Shown here: positions 8,802 to 17,736 of the stretch, one piece after another | Position numbering within the stretch: the first letter of the stretch is position 1 | How the letters are laid out: the number at the start of each line of letters is the position of its first letter | DNA from: Psychrobacillus insolitus | GTDB taxonomy: Bacteria > Bacillota > Bacilli > Bacillales_A > Planococcaceae | Length of the DNA stretch: 64,000 nucleotides | Reading direction: 5' to 3' | Assembly (NCBI RefSeq): GCF_003254155.1 | Contig: NZ_QKZI01000002.1 | Span: 186,001-250,000, forward strand | Made by a program: the position numbers and the translations under genes | The notes under the pieces: generated by a model | The model's database searches: none | The model's input: the letters and a program-made list of their open reading frames with translations, nothing else | Told to the model about the DNA's origin: nothing

Positions 8802-10292
8802 ATGAAAATTTGGAGGAAATTATTAACAAGTGTTATAGCAATTTCTTTAATAAGTGGATCGGTTCTTCTACCAGTCTCAGAAGAATCAACAGTTGAAGCT
8901 TCTACAAACTATGCGAACTTAAAAAGTGGAATTACAAATGCAATGCTCGATAGTAGGATGAAAAAGGCAACTTCAAGTGTAACTGTGCGAAAAGCATCTT
9001 CAGGAGAAATTGTGTATCAGCACTATGCAGATAGGGCTGTTACACCTGCATCTACATTAAAACTTCTTACGGGGGCATCTGCACTAGAAACGCTCGGAGA
9101 TAATTATCGTTTTTCCACTTCTGTATTATCTGATGGAGCAGTGAAAAGTGGAACCCTTAGTGGAAATATCTATTTACGTGGCCAAGGGGATCCTACTTTA
9201 TTGAAAAAGAATCTAGACAGTTTTGCAGATAGCCTAGTAAAAAAGGGCATCAAAAGAGTTACTGGAAATCTGGTAGGGGATGATACTTGGTTCGATATGG
9301 ACCGCTTGTCTCATGGGATTTTAGCAGAAGATGAACCTTATTACTATGCAGCACAGATTTCAGGATTGACGATTTCACCAAATGATGATTATGATGCAGG
9401 ATCAGTTATGGTACAAGCAACTCCATCGAAAAATGGCAAGGTTGCAAAAGTGATATTAACACCAGAAACAAGTGTTGTTCAAGTAGTAAATAGTTCAAAA
9501 ACTGTTCCTAAAGGGTACAAGAATACACTAAAAATTACACGGGAATTGGGGACAAATAAAATAATTATTACTGGAAATTCACCAATTGGTACATCTGGGA
9601 AAAAAGAGTGGATTTCCGTATCTAATCCAACTGCATATACATTAGATGTATTTAAAAAGTCGCTTGCCGCTAAAGGAATTACGTTTTCAAAATCATCCAA
9701 AGTAGTTCGGGGGAAGACACCAATAAATGCGCGTGTATTAGTAACTAGAAACTCCATGACATTAAAAGAATTAATGGTTCCTTTCATGAAGTTAAGTAAT
9801 AATACAATTGCAGAAACTTTAGCGAAAGAAATGGGGAGAGTGGAGTACGGAGAAGGAAGTTGGAATGCTGGATTAAAAGTGATAGGTGAATATGGTTCAT
9901 CGATTGGGCTTGATATGAAAAAATGGAAATTCGAAGATGCATCCGGTCTTTCAGACGCCAATAAAGTGTCTTCTAGCGAACTGTCAAAATTATTATATCT
10001 CGTAAGGTCTGAGCCTTGGTATGTATCTTATGTAAGAAGTTTACCAGTTTCCGGAGGGTATGACAGATTAGTCGGGGGAACTTTGCGGAATAGGTTGAAA
10101 ACAGGTACAGCAAAAGGCAATATCATAGCTAAAACAGGTAGCTTAAATGATATTAAATCATTAACAGGTTATGCTACTACAAGGGACGGAGAACTCCTAA
10201 TTTTCTCTGTGTTAACAGAAAATGCACGTTCGAGTACAATTCCAGTAATCGATCGCATTTCGACCGCTATTACGAATTCTACAAATAAATAA
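8802..10292 (+). CDS. dacC: D-alanyl-D-alanine carboxypeptidase, PBP4/DacC type (S13)
   Basis: A secreted 496-residue penicillin-binding protein that trims or cleaves peptidoglycan stem peptides. A signal peptide covers about residues 1-34 (KIWRKLL, hydrophobic core, then VEAST). The three active-site boxes are present: SxxK as PASTLKLLTG (Ser84, Lys87), SxN as KLSNNTIAE in the middle, and KTG as IIAKTGSLND near the C-terminus; a second KTG (RLKTGTAKG) lies just ahead of it. The long insert between the first two boxes is typical of the PBP4/S13 class. Length matches B. subtilis DacC closely. ATG follows GGAGG. Monocistronic. Confidence 0.92.
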   Translation: MKIWRKLLTSVIAISLISGSVLLPVSEESTVEASTNYANLKSGITNAMLDSRMKKATSSVTVRKASSGEIVYQHYADRAVTPASTLKLLTGASALETLGDNYRFSTSVLSDGAVKSGTLSGNIYLRGQGDPTLLKKNLDSFADSLVKKGIKRVTGNLVGDDTWFDMDRLSHGILAEDEPYYYAAQISGLTISPNDDYDAGSVMVQATPSKNGKVAKVILTPETSVVQVVNSSKTVPKGYKNTLKITRELGTNKIIITGNSPIGTSGKKEWISVSNPTAYTLDVFKKSLAAKGITFSKSSKVVRGKTPINARVLVTRNSMTLKELMVPFMKLSNNTIAETLAKEMGRVEYGEGSWNAGLKVIGEYGSSIGLDMKKWKFEDASGLSDANKVSSSELSKLLYLVRSEPWYVSYVRSLPVSGGYDRLVGGTLRNRLKTGTAKGNIIAKTGSLNDIKSLTGYATTRDGELLIFSVLTENARSSTIPVIDRISTAITNSTNK

Positions 10293-10342
10293 AAACGACA
10301 AGAATTTCAGCGGTTATCAATGCAGTATGTATGATTTTTTTC

Positions 10343-10482
10343 GATCGCTTTGGACAGTATGCAAGTTTTACACTGTAACTTAATAGAGAAGGAGGAGCTT
10401 AAGAAAATGACTGCGTCACTTTCTTAAGCTCCTCCTTTTTTATCGTTTATTCTATTACAATACATTTTGTCCAAAGTGGATT
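10343..10482. repeat. Fold-back repeat family 1, copy A1
   Basis: Ends are inverted: TCGCTTTGGACA near 10347 and TGTCCAAAGTGGA near 10469. The core (10389-10437) is a hairpin with an 18-bp uninterrupted arm AAGGAGGAGCTTAAGAAA, and an inner TGACtgcGTCA, followed by T6, so it also serves as the terminator of dacC. Other copies lie near 19541, 26675, 31500, 35325 and 50890. Confidence 0.75.
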
Positions 10483-10684
10483 TGATAAAGAGAACAAAAT
10501 GAACATACGACATATCCGTAAATAAGTGCAAAAAGGGAATTTTGTTCTATATTTACACTTATTTTAAATTATGTCGTATGTCAGTTTTGCTCATTTACTG
10601 TTTTCGCGTTTATCTTGTTACCAAAAATTTTTCTCCAAAGCGAACTAGCAATGTCCATGTAAAAAAAGGGAGCTTGCGCTATTC
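10483..10684. repeat. Fold-back repeat family 1, divergent copy A2
   Basis: Two imperfect inverted arms of about 45 bp face each other (10489-10533 and 10549-10592), sharing ACATACGACATA and AATAAGTG. They are followed by the family right end, CTCCAAAGCGAAC (10632-10644), and the tail motif with GGGAGCTTGCGCT. No gene is present. Confidence 0.6.
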
Positions 10685-10940
10685 ATGAGAGATAAGAAAG
10701 TATATAGAATTTCTGCATAATATGTCTAGCTACAGCGCCTGTGCTCCTGCGCGAAGCTCGTCGCAGAAGATCGTTGCACCTCGAGGTCAAATGGGGAATC
10801 ACTGCGGTGGCTGAAGAGCTGCCTCGGGCCCGCACGAAGCGGGTCATGTCTGCTTTGCCACAGGATGTGGCGGCCTTTGCAGATCAGCCTATATTCCCCA
10901 TTTGCCTGTCGGGGCAGTAATAGGCGCTTGCGCTTTTCTC
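10685..10940. repeat. GC-rich structured repeat G, long copy
   Basis: Starts with GATAAGAAAGTATATAGAAT...CTGCATAATATGTCTAGC (10691-10730), and ends AGGCGCTTGCGCTTTTCTC. The interior is far more GC-rich than its surroundings and folds on itself: AGCGCCT (10734-10740) with AGGCGCT (10922-10928), and CAAATGGGGAAT (10788-10799) with ATTCCCCATTTG (10893-10904). A shorter relative with a different interior sits at 50783-50890. It has no ORF and does not resemble tRNA, 5S or RNase P RNA. Confidence 0.65.
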
Positions 10941-10942
10941 AT

Positions 10943-11512
10943 TTAGAAAATCTTTTTACGATCTCTTTCATCTTTTAATAACTCAACTGCTTCTCGGAAC
11001 CTTAGGGAGTGGATATTTTCTCTTTCTCTTAAAAAGCGTAGGGAATCATTAATAGCAGGATCATCGGAGACGTCGATTAACCATTGATAAGTGGCGCGTG
11101 CTTTCTCTTCGGCAGCTATATCCTCGTATAAATCAGCAATTGGATCACCTTTTGATTGAATATAAGTTGCCGTAAAGGGAACGCCCGCTGCATTTGCATA
11201 GAATAGCGAGTGACCATGGTTAACAAAATGTGCACCCAGTCCTGCTTCTTCTAATTGTTCAGGCGTAGCGTCTTTTGTTAATTTATAAATCATCGTGGCA
11301 AGCATTTCAAGATGAGAAAATTCTTCTGTTGAAATATCTGTGAGTAACCCAATTACTTTATCAGGAACAGTATAACGCTGATTCATATACCGTAAAGCAG
11401 CAGCAAGCTCACCATCTGCTCCACCATATTGTTCCATTAAATATTTTGCAAGTGTTGGGTTACACGTACTCACTTCTACTGGGTAGAGCAATTTCTTTTC
11501 ATAAACCCACAT
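10943..11512 (-). CDS. cotJC: Spore coat protein CotJC, manganese-catalase-like
   Basis: A 189-residue ferritin-like four-helix protein of the CotJC/manganese catalase family. It begins MWVYEKKLLYPVEVSTCNP, the conserved CotJC N-terminus, and has the metal-binding type motifs DISTEEFSHLEMLATMI and DIAAEEKARATYQWLI plus RERENIHSLRFREA. These Glu/His positions fit a dinuclear metal site. It is the last gene of cotJABC, 15 bases after cotJB, with ribosome binding site AAGGGGG. The product is packaged in the inner coat; a peroxide-protective activity is likely but not shown by sequence alone. Confidence 0.95.
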   Translation of the reverse strand: MWVYEKKLLYPVEVSTCNPTLAKYLMEQYGGADGELAAALRYMNQRYTVPDKVIGLLTDISTEEFSHLEMLATMIYKLTKDATPEQLEEAGLGAHFVNHGHSLFYANAAGVPFTATYIQSKGDPIADLYEDIAAEEKARATYQWLIDVSDDPAINDSLRFLRERENIHSLRFREAVELLKDERDRKKIF

Positions 11513-11527
11513 TGAATTTCCCCCTTT

Positions 11528-11794
11528 TCATCTTTGCCATGGCCAAGGTGGTGAATTCCATTGCCACCCTACCTCAATTGCTTGTTTGGAAGGGACAGAT
11601 GTTAGGGAAAGTGGTCCGTATATAGTCTCGTATTGTCTGCGTACTCTAGCAGCTTCTTTGATTGCGTCTCTCCACTGTTTGCGTGCTTCTTCGTCATTAG
11701 GGTGTGTATCTGTGTACAAAGTAAGTTCAACTACGACAAAATCCATTTGCTGCACCTTTTTGAGTAAAACCCATTCAGCTTCAGAGGTGCTCAT
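11528..11794 (-). CDS. cotJB: Spore coat protein CotJB
   Basis: An 88-residue CotJB: WVLLKKVQQMDFVVVELTLYTDTHPNDEEARKQW, the conserved family core, ending in a tryptophan/proline-rich tail (WNSPPWPWQR). The start ATG at 11794 overlaps the stop of cotJA (ATGA) and follows GAGGAG; a longer in-frame start at 11839 would intrude into cotJA. In B. subtilis it is needed with CotJA and CotJC for coat localisation. Confidence 0.93.
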   Translation of the reverse strand: MSTSEAEWVLLKKVQQMDFVVVELTLYTDTHPNDEEARKQWRDAIKEAARVRRQYETIYGPLSLTSVPSKQAIEVGWQWNSPPWPWQR

Positions 11795-12009
11795 GAAATT
11801 CCCTCCTCTCGGTAATAGCCATCTACAAATGCTGGCCAAAGGGATCCTTGTTTTAGTGCTTCCGCTGGTGAATTTTGTGGTAGTCCAGGTGGTTGGAAAT
11901 TCGTAAAAATCTGAGGCGGTAATACAAACTTTTTCACTAGTATTGGGGGGCAGGGATCACGTGGTGAAACATAAGGCTTAAAATTTCCTCGAAATAGTGG
12001 ACGATCCAA
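11791..12009 (-). CDS. cotJA: Spore coat protein CotJA
   Basis: A 72-residue, proline-rich CotJA: PYVSPRDPCPPILVKKFV near the N-terminus and PAEALKQGSLWPAFVDGYY at the end, both typical of the family. Start TTG at 12009 after AAGGAGTGA. First gene of cotJABC; its stop overlaps the cotJB start by ATGA, implying translational coupling. Upstream on the reverse strand, CATATAGAT resembles a mother-cell sigma-E type -10 box, but the -35 is not clear. Confidence 0.93.
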   Translation of the reverse strand: MDRPLFRGNFKPYVSPRDPCPPILVKKFVLPPQIFTNFQPPGLPQNSPAEALKQGSLWPAFVDGYYREEGIS

Positions 12010-12095
12010 ATTAAATCACTCCTTCAATCTATCTATATGAAGAAGTGATTTCATTCATGTCATTTGGAGAACTACAATAATAAAAAGATAGACAA

Positions 12096-12980
12096 TTATC
12101 CCTTTCTACTAGTAAGGTAAACACCGAATACGGCGAATACCCCTCCTATAACTTGAAATGGCTCTATGGATTCTCCGATGAATAGCACAGCGAAGAACGT
12201 TGCAAACACAGGTATTAAATTTAAGTAGATGCCAGCTTTATTTGCCCCAATTTTCACTACCCCCGTATTCCAAGAAATGAAAGCTACTATAGACGCGAAA
12301 ATCCCAGTATAGAAAATAGCGAAGATGGATTTGGCAGTCCAAATGACTTTGATAGCAGGATTCAGTGTTTCATATATAAAGAAGGGGAAGAGAATGATGA
12401 TTCCCATGAAGATACTTACTAGAAATGTAGCATGACCTGGAAGTTTCTCTGCATATTGTTTAACTAAAAATGAATAAAAACTCCAACAAATAACAGCAGC
12501 AACAACCAGAATATCCCCTCTATTAAAAGAAAAATGAAGTAAGGTTTCAAGAGAACCTTTGGAAATTATGAAAAATAAACCAACTAAAGAAATAAGCGTC
12601 CCGAGTCGTTGGTTTTTACTTAGTCTCTCTTTTAAAAAGATAAAAGATATTATATAAATTAGGATCGGTGTAGATGTATTTACTAAGGATGCATTGATGG
12701 ATGTAGTATAGTGTAAAGCTAAGTAAAGAAGTGCAGTAAATCCTACGACCCCAGTGAGAGACATGGCCAAGACAATTGGCCAATATTTAAGTATTTGTTT
12801 CCACTCTTTTTTCAAAGGTGTCCAAACGATTGGTAAGAAGATGACGAATGCTAAGCACCATCGTAAAAAAGCAAATGTAAAAGGTGGTAATTGATCAGCG
12901 ACTGCACGTCCATATACGAAATTCCCACCCCATAATATAGTAGCGACTAGTAATAACGCTATAGGAGGAACTTTATTCAT
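12096..12980 (-). CDS. EamA/DMT family transporter
   Basis: A 294-residue drug/metabolite transporter with ten predicted helices arranged as two EamA repeats (about residues 5-140 and 150-292). The first repeat shows ATILWGGNFVYGRAVADQLPPFTFAFLRWCLAF, the second FISWNTGVVKIGANKAGIYLNLIPVFATFFAVLFIGE, both characteristic. Substrate unknown; relatives export amino acids or related metabolites. Followed on the same strand by nothing else; the AEC gene upstream (13027-13932) lies 46 bases before it and may be cotranscribed. Confidence 0.88.
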   Translation of the reverse strand: MNKVPPIALLLVATILWGGNFVYGRAVADQLPPFTFAFLRWCLAFVIFLPIVWTPLKKEWKQILKYWPIVLAMSLTGVVGFTALLYLALHYTTSINASLVNTSTPILIYIISFIFLKERLSKNQRLGTLISLVGLFFIISKGSLETLLHFSFNRGDILVVAAVICWSFYSFLVKQYAEKLPGHATFLVSIFMGIIILFPFFIYETLNPAIKVIWTAKSIFAIFYTGIFASIVAFISWNTGVVKIGANKAGIYLNLIPVFATFFAVLFIGESIEPFQVIGGVFAVFGVYLTSRKG

Positions 12981-13026
12981 TACAAAAAACCTTCTCTCTA
13001 ATTCATCAAAATATTATTTTTGAAAA

Positions 13027-13932
13027 CTAAACTCCGACAAGAAATAATACGATTGGAATGGTTATAATACTGATTAATGTGGTAACGAGTGTTGTAAATG
13101 AAACGAGATCTGGTTCCGTACCGAATTGAAGCGCTAATAATGTAGTATTGGCAGCTGTTGGCATTGCTGCTTGTATGATAATTACCGTTTTGATCAAATC
13201 ATTAAGTGGCATAAAATAAACGACTAGAGCTGCAATGGCTGGTGATACAATCATTCGAATAATAGTTACTGCTGAAACATAACGATAAGCTACTCTCTTT
13301 CTTGTAATAACAGCAAGTTGCATACCGAGTACAAGCATCACGGTGGGAATAGATGCATCTGCAACCAAATCAACGCCTGCCATAATAGCGGATGGAACAT
13401 TTACTCCTGTTAGTTGTAGAATTATTCCCAAAAAAGCTGCATAAGCTAGTGGCATACGAAGGACCTTTTGCAAAGATTCTTTCCATGTAGCTGTTTCTTC
13501 TCCCCCTAAAGAGGCAAAAAAGATTCCTAATGTATTGATAAACAGGCCGTGTAGAACCATGATTACAACAGCATAGTCAAATCCAGCAGCACCTAATGCA
13601 AAAAGAACTACTGGTGCACCGTAATTTCCACTGTTTGGAAAAACAGCTCCAAGAATGATAGCAGAAAATTGTGGACGAGTTGCTTTCATAGTAAAAGCAG
13701 TTAGACATGTAATACCTAAAAGAGAGAAAGTAAGTATTAAAGAAGCTAACACAATGTAAAAGTAATCAATTGTTAGTTCATTCGTATAAAATGTCCGAAA
13801 AGCTAGAAAAGGAGACATTAAATAGAGAGCCGCACTGGAAATGGATTTAATATCAAACCCTATCAACCTTTGCCCCAAAAAACCAATGAAAAATATAAGA
13901 AAGACGGGTAAAATAATTAATATTAACTCCAT
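13027..13932 (-). CDS. AEC family transporter (auxin-efflux-carrier type)
   Basis: A roughly 301-residue membrane protein with about ten helices. Family signs: GFLGQRLIGFD near the N-terminus, VFPNSGNYGAPVVLFALG with the conserved Asn-Gly pocket at about 105-120, and MPTAANTTLLALQFGTEPDLVS near the C-terminus. Members carry organic acids or amino acids out or in; which one cannot be told. The ATG at 13932 is preferred over GTG at 13941 because GGAG lies eight bases from it. Confidence 0.88.
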   Translation of the reverse strand: MELILIILPVFLIFFIGFLGQRLIGFDIKSISSAALYLMSPFLAFRTFYTNELTIDYFYIVLASLILTFSLLGITCLTAFTMKATRPQFSAIILGAVFPNSGNYGAPVVLFALGAAGFDYAVVIMVLHGLFINTLGIFFASLGGEETATWKESLQKVLRMPLAYAAFLGIILQLTGVNVPSAIMAGVDLVADASIPTVMLVLGMQLAVITRKRVAYRYVSAVTIIRMIVSPAIAALVVYFMPLNDLIKTVIIIQAAMPTAANTTLLALQFGTEPDLVSFTTLVTTLISIITIPIVLFLVGV

Positions 13933-14104
13933 AAAATTCACTCCAAATTTTGTAAGTGACTAAAAAGACACATTTTCTATTTGCTTAATTGTATCAGATA
14001 AGAGAAACAATGAAACTACTAATGGGAAAGTTCTGAACAATAGAAAATTTCCGGCAAAATTGTTAAACTAAACCTACTAGCTATTTAGGAAAGAAGGAAT
14101 TGTA

Positions 14105-15250
14105 ATGATAGAAACAGATAAACAACTTTTTGAGAAATTAGTATCTTACCGAAGAGAACTACATGAAAACCCAGAACTATCTTTAAAGGAACTTGAAACA
14201 ACTAAAAGAATTCGTAGATGGTTAGAAGATGCAGGAATTACCATTCTTAATTATCCTTTAGAAGTAGGAATTATTGCAGAAGTAAAAGGGGATCTTCCTG
14301 GTCCAACAATTGCTTTAAGAGCTGACATTGATGCTTTACCTATAGTAGAACAGACAGATGTGCCATTTGTTTCAAAAAATGAAGGTGTAATGCATGCGTG
14401 TGGTCACGATTTCCATACATCTTCTATCATAGGATCAGCTATTCTATTACAGGAAAGAAAAGCTGAACTAAAAGGAACTGTAAGAATCATTTTTCAACCA
14501 GCCGAGGAAGTAGCACAAGGCGCTAAGTTGATTGGAGAAGCTGGTGCTTTAAAAGGCGTGGAAGCTATTTTTGGTATGCACAACAAACCAGATCTACCGG
14601 TAGGAACAATTGGATTGCGTGACGGGGCATTAATGGCAAGTGTTGATCGATTCGAAATAGATATTATTGGCGTAGGTGGACATGCAGGAATACCTAATAA
14701 CAGTATTGATCCAGTTGTCATTGCTAGCCAAGTAGTTCTTGGATTACAAACAATCGTCAGTAGAAATTTAAGTGCATTTGATAATGTAGTCATCAGTGTA
14801 ACTCGATTACAAGCAGGGAATACTTGGAACGTTATTCCGGAAAAAGCAGAGTTGGAAGGTACAGTTCGTACGTTTCAAACGGAAGCAAGGGAGTTAATTC
14901 CATCATTAATGCAGCGAACGGCAGAAGGAATTGCAAGTGCATTTGGAGCGAAAGCAGATTTTCGATGGTTTAGTTATATCCCAGTTGTTGAAAATGATAG
15001 CAGGTTCAACAAAGTAGCATCTGAAACTGCAGAGGAACTAGGGTTCGATATAGTTGAAGCTGAAAAAAGCCCAGCTGGTGAAGACTTTGCTTTCTATCAA
15101 ACGACGATTCCTGGTTACTTTGTTTGGATGGGAGTGGATGGTCCACAAGAATGGCATCATCCATCGTTCGATTTACAAGAGGATGCATTGCTAGTTGCTT
15201 CTAAATACTTTGCTGCATTAAGTGTAAAAGTATTAAACGAATGGCAATAA
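14105..15250 (+). CDS. M20 family metallopeptidase/amidohydrolase (YxeP-like)
   Basis: A 381-residue M20D amidohydrolase, the family of N-acyl amino acid and N-acetyldiaminopimelate deacetylases. Visible: SYRRELHENPELSLKE at the start, ALRADIDALPIVEQ, the metal-binding HACGHDFHTSSIIG (His/Asp/Cys), FQPAEEVAQGAKLI with the catalytic Glu, and the dimerisation lid domain with VGGHAGIPNNSIDPV. The C-terminal metal ligand occurs in WHHPSFDLQEDAL. Cytosolic, no signal peptide. ATG follows GAAGGAA. Monocistronic with its own terminator; exact acyl substrate unknown. Confidence 0.9.
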   Translation: MIETDKQLFEKLVSYRRELHENPELSLKELETTKRIRRWLEDAGITILNYPLEVGIIAEVKGDLPGPTIALRADIDALPIVEQTDVPFVSKNEGVMHACGHDFHTSSIIGSAILLQERKAELKGTVRIIFQPAEEVAQGAKLIGEAGALKGVEAIFGMHNKPDLPVGTIGLRDGALMASVDRFEIDIIGVGGHAGIPNNSIDPVVIASQVVLGLQTIVSRNLSAFDNVVISVTRLQAGNTWNVIPEKAELEGTVRTFQTEARELIPSLMQRTAEGIASAFGAKADFRWFSYIPVVENDSRFNKVASETAEELGFDIVEAEKSPAGEDFAFYQTTIPGYFVWMGVDGPQEWHHPSFDLQEDALLVASKYFAALSVKVLNEWQ

Positions 15251-15259
15251 TAAATTCCA

Positions 15260-15299
15260 ACCTTTTACTGGACATATTGTCTAGTAAAAGGTTTTTTTC
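15260..15299 (+). terminator. Terminator after the M20 gene
   Basis: Stem ACCTTTTACTgGAC / GTCtAGTAAAAGGT followed by seven T. Confidence 0.88.
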
Positions 15300-15396
15300 T
15301 AGTATCTATTTGTTTGACACATGAAAAATATTGGGTTACAATACTTTTAATTCAAGATAAATAAATTCAAAGTAAAATTTAAAGGGAGGTGCTAGT

Positions 15397-15828
15397 ATGA
15401 GTGAGAATTTATCCTTAAAATCATTTGTTGTATTGTTGAAAGCATCAAAAGCTGTGCAAGATAGAACAAAGAAGGATATAAGCAATTATGGTATGCACAC
15501 TTCGGAATTTACAGTGTTAGAAGCTTTATATAGTAATGGAAAACAAACAATTCGCCAGATCACAGATGCTGTACTCATTAATTCGGGGTCCATTACTTAC
15601 GTCATTGATAAATTAGAAGTAAAAGGTTTATTGGAAAGAAAAGATTGTAAAGAAGACCGCCGAGTAGTGCATATTCACATTACAGATAAAGGGAAACAAT
15701 TTATGGATGAAATATTTCCGAAACATCAACTAGTTATTGAAGACATTTTTTCTGATATTATGGAGGAAGAAAAGAAAGTATTAATTAACTTATTAAAACG
15801 AGTTGGCAAACAAACATCTACAAAATAA
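15397..15828 (+). CDS. MarR family transcriptional regulator
   Basis: A 143-residue winged-helix MarR protein: the HTSEFTVLEALYSNG helix 2 region, TIRQITDAVLINSGSITYVIDKLEVKGLLERKD recognition helix, and wing CKEDRRVVHIHITDKGK. It precedes a flavin reductase gene by 64 bases on the same strand and may be cotranscribed with it. Relatives (MhqR/OhrR types) respond to quinones or peroxides; one Cys in the wing (DCKEDRR) is visible, but the OhrR N-terminal sensing Cys is absent. Confidence 0.92.
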   Translation: MSENLSLKSFVVLLKASKAVQDRTKKDISNYGMHTSEFTVLEALYSNGKQTIRQITDAVLINSGSITYVIDKLEVKGLLERKDCKEDRRVVHIHITDKGKQFMDEIFPKHQLVIEDIFSDIMEEEKKVLINLLKRVGKQTSTK

Positions 15829-15892
15829 AGTTAAGTGATTCATTATTTCCAATTAACATAAGAAACTTCGACCAATAAAAGGAGGAATTCCA

Positions 15893-16489
15893 TTGCTGTC
15901 TTTTGATCCAAAAGAGAATACAGAACGAGAAAATTACAAATTATTAATCGGTAGTATTATTCCTAGACCAATTGCTTTTGTTACAAGTGTAGCGGAAGAT
16001 GGAACAGTCAATGGAGCGCCATTTAGTTACTTTAATATCGTTTCATCTAATCCTCCGATGATTTCTATATCGGTTCAAAGAAAAAATGGAATACGAAAAG
16101 ATACAGCGCGAAATATTTTTGAAAAGAAAGAATTTGTTGTCCACATTGTGGATAACGAGAATGTGGATAAGATTAATAGTACTGCCGCTTCAATGGCACC
16201 GGATGAAAGTGAAGTTGAAAAAGTGAATTTTACACTCGTTCCGAGCAAATGTATTTCTGTTCCAGGAATTAAAGAATCGAAAGTTCGATTTGAATGTACG
16301 CTTGAAAAGCTGATTGAATTGGGCGAAGGGACCGACCTAATAATTGGTAAAATAGAACATTTCCATGTGGATGAAACTATTTATGAAAATGGAAGAATTA
16401 ATCATGAAATCCTGGGTGCAGTTAGCCGTTTAGCAGGCACTAATTATGCGGAAATTGGGGAAGTATTTTCTTTAGAAAGACCGGAATAA
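15893..16489 (+). CDS. Flavin reductase-like, FMN-binding split-barrel protein
   Basis: A 198-residue flavin reductase-like protein. Motifs: LLIGSIIPRPIAFVTSVAEDGTVNGAPFSYFNIVSSNPP, the FMN-binding split-barrel signature, then DTARNI and EFVVHIVDNE. Such proteins reduce flavin or act as flavoprotein oxygenase components. Start TTG at 15893, seven bases from AGGAGG. Position directly after a MarR gene suggests regulation by it. Ends in a strong terminator. Confidence 0.9.
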   Translation: MLSFDPKENTERENYKLLIGSIIPRPIAFVTSVAEDGTVNGAPFSYFNIVSSNPPMISISVQRKNGIRKDTARNIFEKKEFVVHIVDNENVDKINSTAASMAPDESEVEKVNFTLVPSKCISVPGIKESKVRFECTLEKLIELGEGTDLIIGKIEHFHVDETIYENGRINHEILGAVSRLAGTNYAEIGEVFSLERPE

Positions 16490-16491
16490 CG

Positions 16492-16526
16492 AAAAAAGCT
16501 CATTCCATTAGGGATGAGCTTTTTTC
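16492..16526. terminator. Bidirectional terminator between flavin reductase and metC
   Basis: AAAAAAGCTCAT / ATGAGCTTTTTT stem with short loop, symmetric A and T runs. Confidence 0.9.
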
Positions 16527-16566
16527 ACATGTTACGGACGTAAAAAATTCCTGCGTGATGTGCTTT

Positions 16567-17736
16567 TTATACTTCTTGCGCTATTTTTAAAGCTTGTTCA
16601 AAATCTGCAAGTAAGTCATCTACATGTTCTAGTCCTACTGAGAAGCGAAGTAGGCCGTCAGTGATGCCGCGTTTTTCACGTTCTTCTTTCGGCATAGATC
16701 CATGTGACATGGTAGTAGGATAGGAAAGAATTGATTCCACTCCTCCAAGGCTTACTGCGAATACAGGGATTTTCATGCTTTCAACGAATGCTTTAGTTGT
16801 TGCTCTATTTGGTAAACGGAATGAAAGTACTGCACCAGCACTTGTGGATTGTTTTGCATGGATCTCATGACCAGGATGAGTAGGTAATCCTGGATAAAAT
16901 ACTTCTTCTACTAACGGATGTTTCACTAAATAATCAACAATTTTTTGAGCAGCTTCCGTGGACTTTTCAAAACGAATGCCCATTGTTTTTATATTTTGAA
17001 TTAACGTATATGAATCTTGTGCACCTAAAACTGCGCCAAATGAATTTTGAATGAATCCTAATCTCTTGCCAAGTTCTTCGTCTTTTGTGACAGCAAGTCC
17101 AGCAACGATGTCACTATGGCCTGACAAGAATTTAGTAGCACTATGTAAGACCATATCTACACCAAGTTCTAATGGACGTTGGTGAAGTGGTGTCATAAAC
17201 GTGTTGTCTAGGAAAGTAAGGCAATCATTTGTTTTAGCAATTTCTACGATACTTGCAATATCTGTAATTCCTAATCTAGGATTAGATGGAGTTTCGATAT
17301 AAATTAGTTTTGTATTTGGTTTAATTGCATTTTTTACTTCTTCTAAATTAGATAAATCCACAAATGTATGTTCAATTGCAAAACGTGGTAATATTTCTGT
17401 TACAAATCGGAAAGTACCGCCGTAAACATCTTCTGTGATGATAATATGATCTCCAGCAGATAATAACATGAAGGCAGAAGTAATAGATGCGATACCAGTA
17501 GCGAAGGCAAAGCCTCTTGTTCCACCTTCTAACTCTGCAATTGTTTTTTCTAATGCATCTCGTGTTGGATTACCAGATCGACTGTAATCATATGGTCCAA
17601 AACTATCGAAACTTTCTTGATGGAAAGTAGACGATAAGTAAATCGGCACGTTTACTGCACCTGTTTTTTGTTCGTAATCGCCTCTAGTAGAAGCAAGTAT
17701 TAAACTAGTTTCTAAACGTTCATTCGGGAAACTCAT
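16567..17736 (-). CDS. metC: Cystathionine beta-lyase
   Basis: A 389-residue PLP enzyme of the Cys/Met metabolism family that converts cystathionine to homocysteine. Seen: YDYSRSGNPTRDALEKTIAELEGG, GFAFATGIASI, FLDNTFMTP with the PLP-binding Asp, the Schiff-base lysine in MVLHSATKFLSGHSDIVAG, and GGVESILSYPTTMSH. Size and gene order match B. subtilis MetC (YjcJ). The start overlaps the metI stop by ATGA, so the two genes are translationally coupled and share the riboswitch upstream of metI. Confidence 0.92.
   Translation of the reverse strand: MSFPNERLETSLILASTRGDYEQKTGAVNVPIYLSSTFHQESFDSFGPYDYSRSGNPTRDALEKTIAELEGGTRGFAFATGIASITSAFMLLSAGDHIIITEDVYGGTFRFVTEILPRFAIEHTFVDLSNLEEVKNAIKPNTKLIYIETPSNPRLGITDIASIVEIAKTNDCLTFLDNTFMTPLHQRPLELGVDMVLHSATKFLSGHSDIVAGLAVTKDEELGKRLGFIQNSFGAVLGAQDSYTLIQNIKTMGIRFEKSTEAAQKIVDYLVKHPLVEEVFYPGLPTHPGHEIHAKQSTSAGAVLSFRLPNRATTKAFVESMKIPVFAVSLGGVESILSYPTTMSHGSMPKEEREKRGITDGLLRFSVGLEHVDDLLADFEQALKIAQEV

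Noticed and set aside
10740-10920. GC-rich folded segment as an rRNA, tRNA or RNase P gene
   Set aside because: No tRNA cloverleaf, no TTCGA arm, no rRNA landmark; outer parts recur at 50783-50890 with a different interior, so it is a dispersed repeat.
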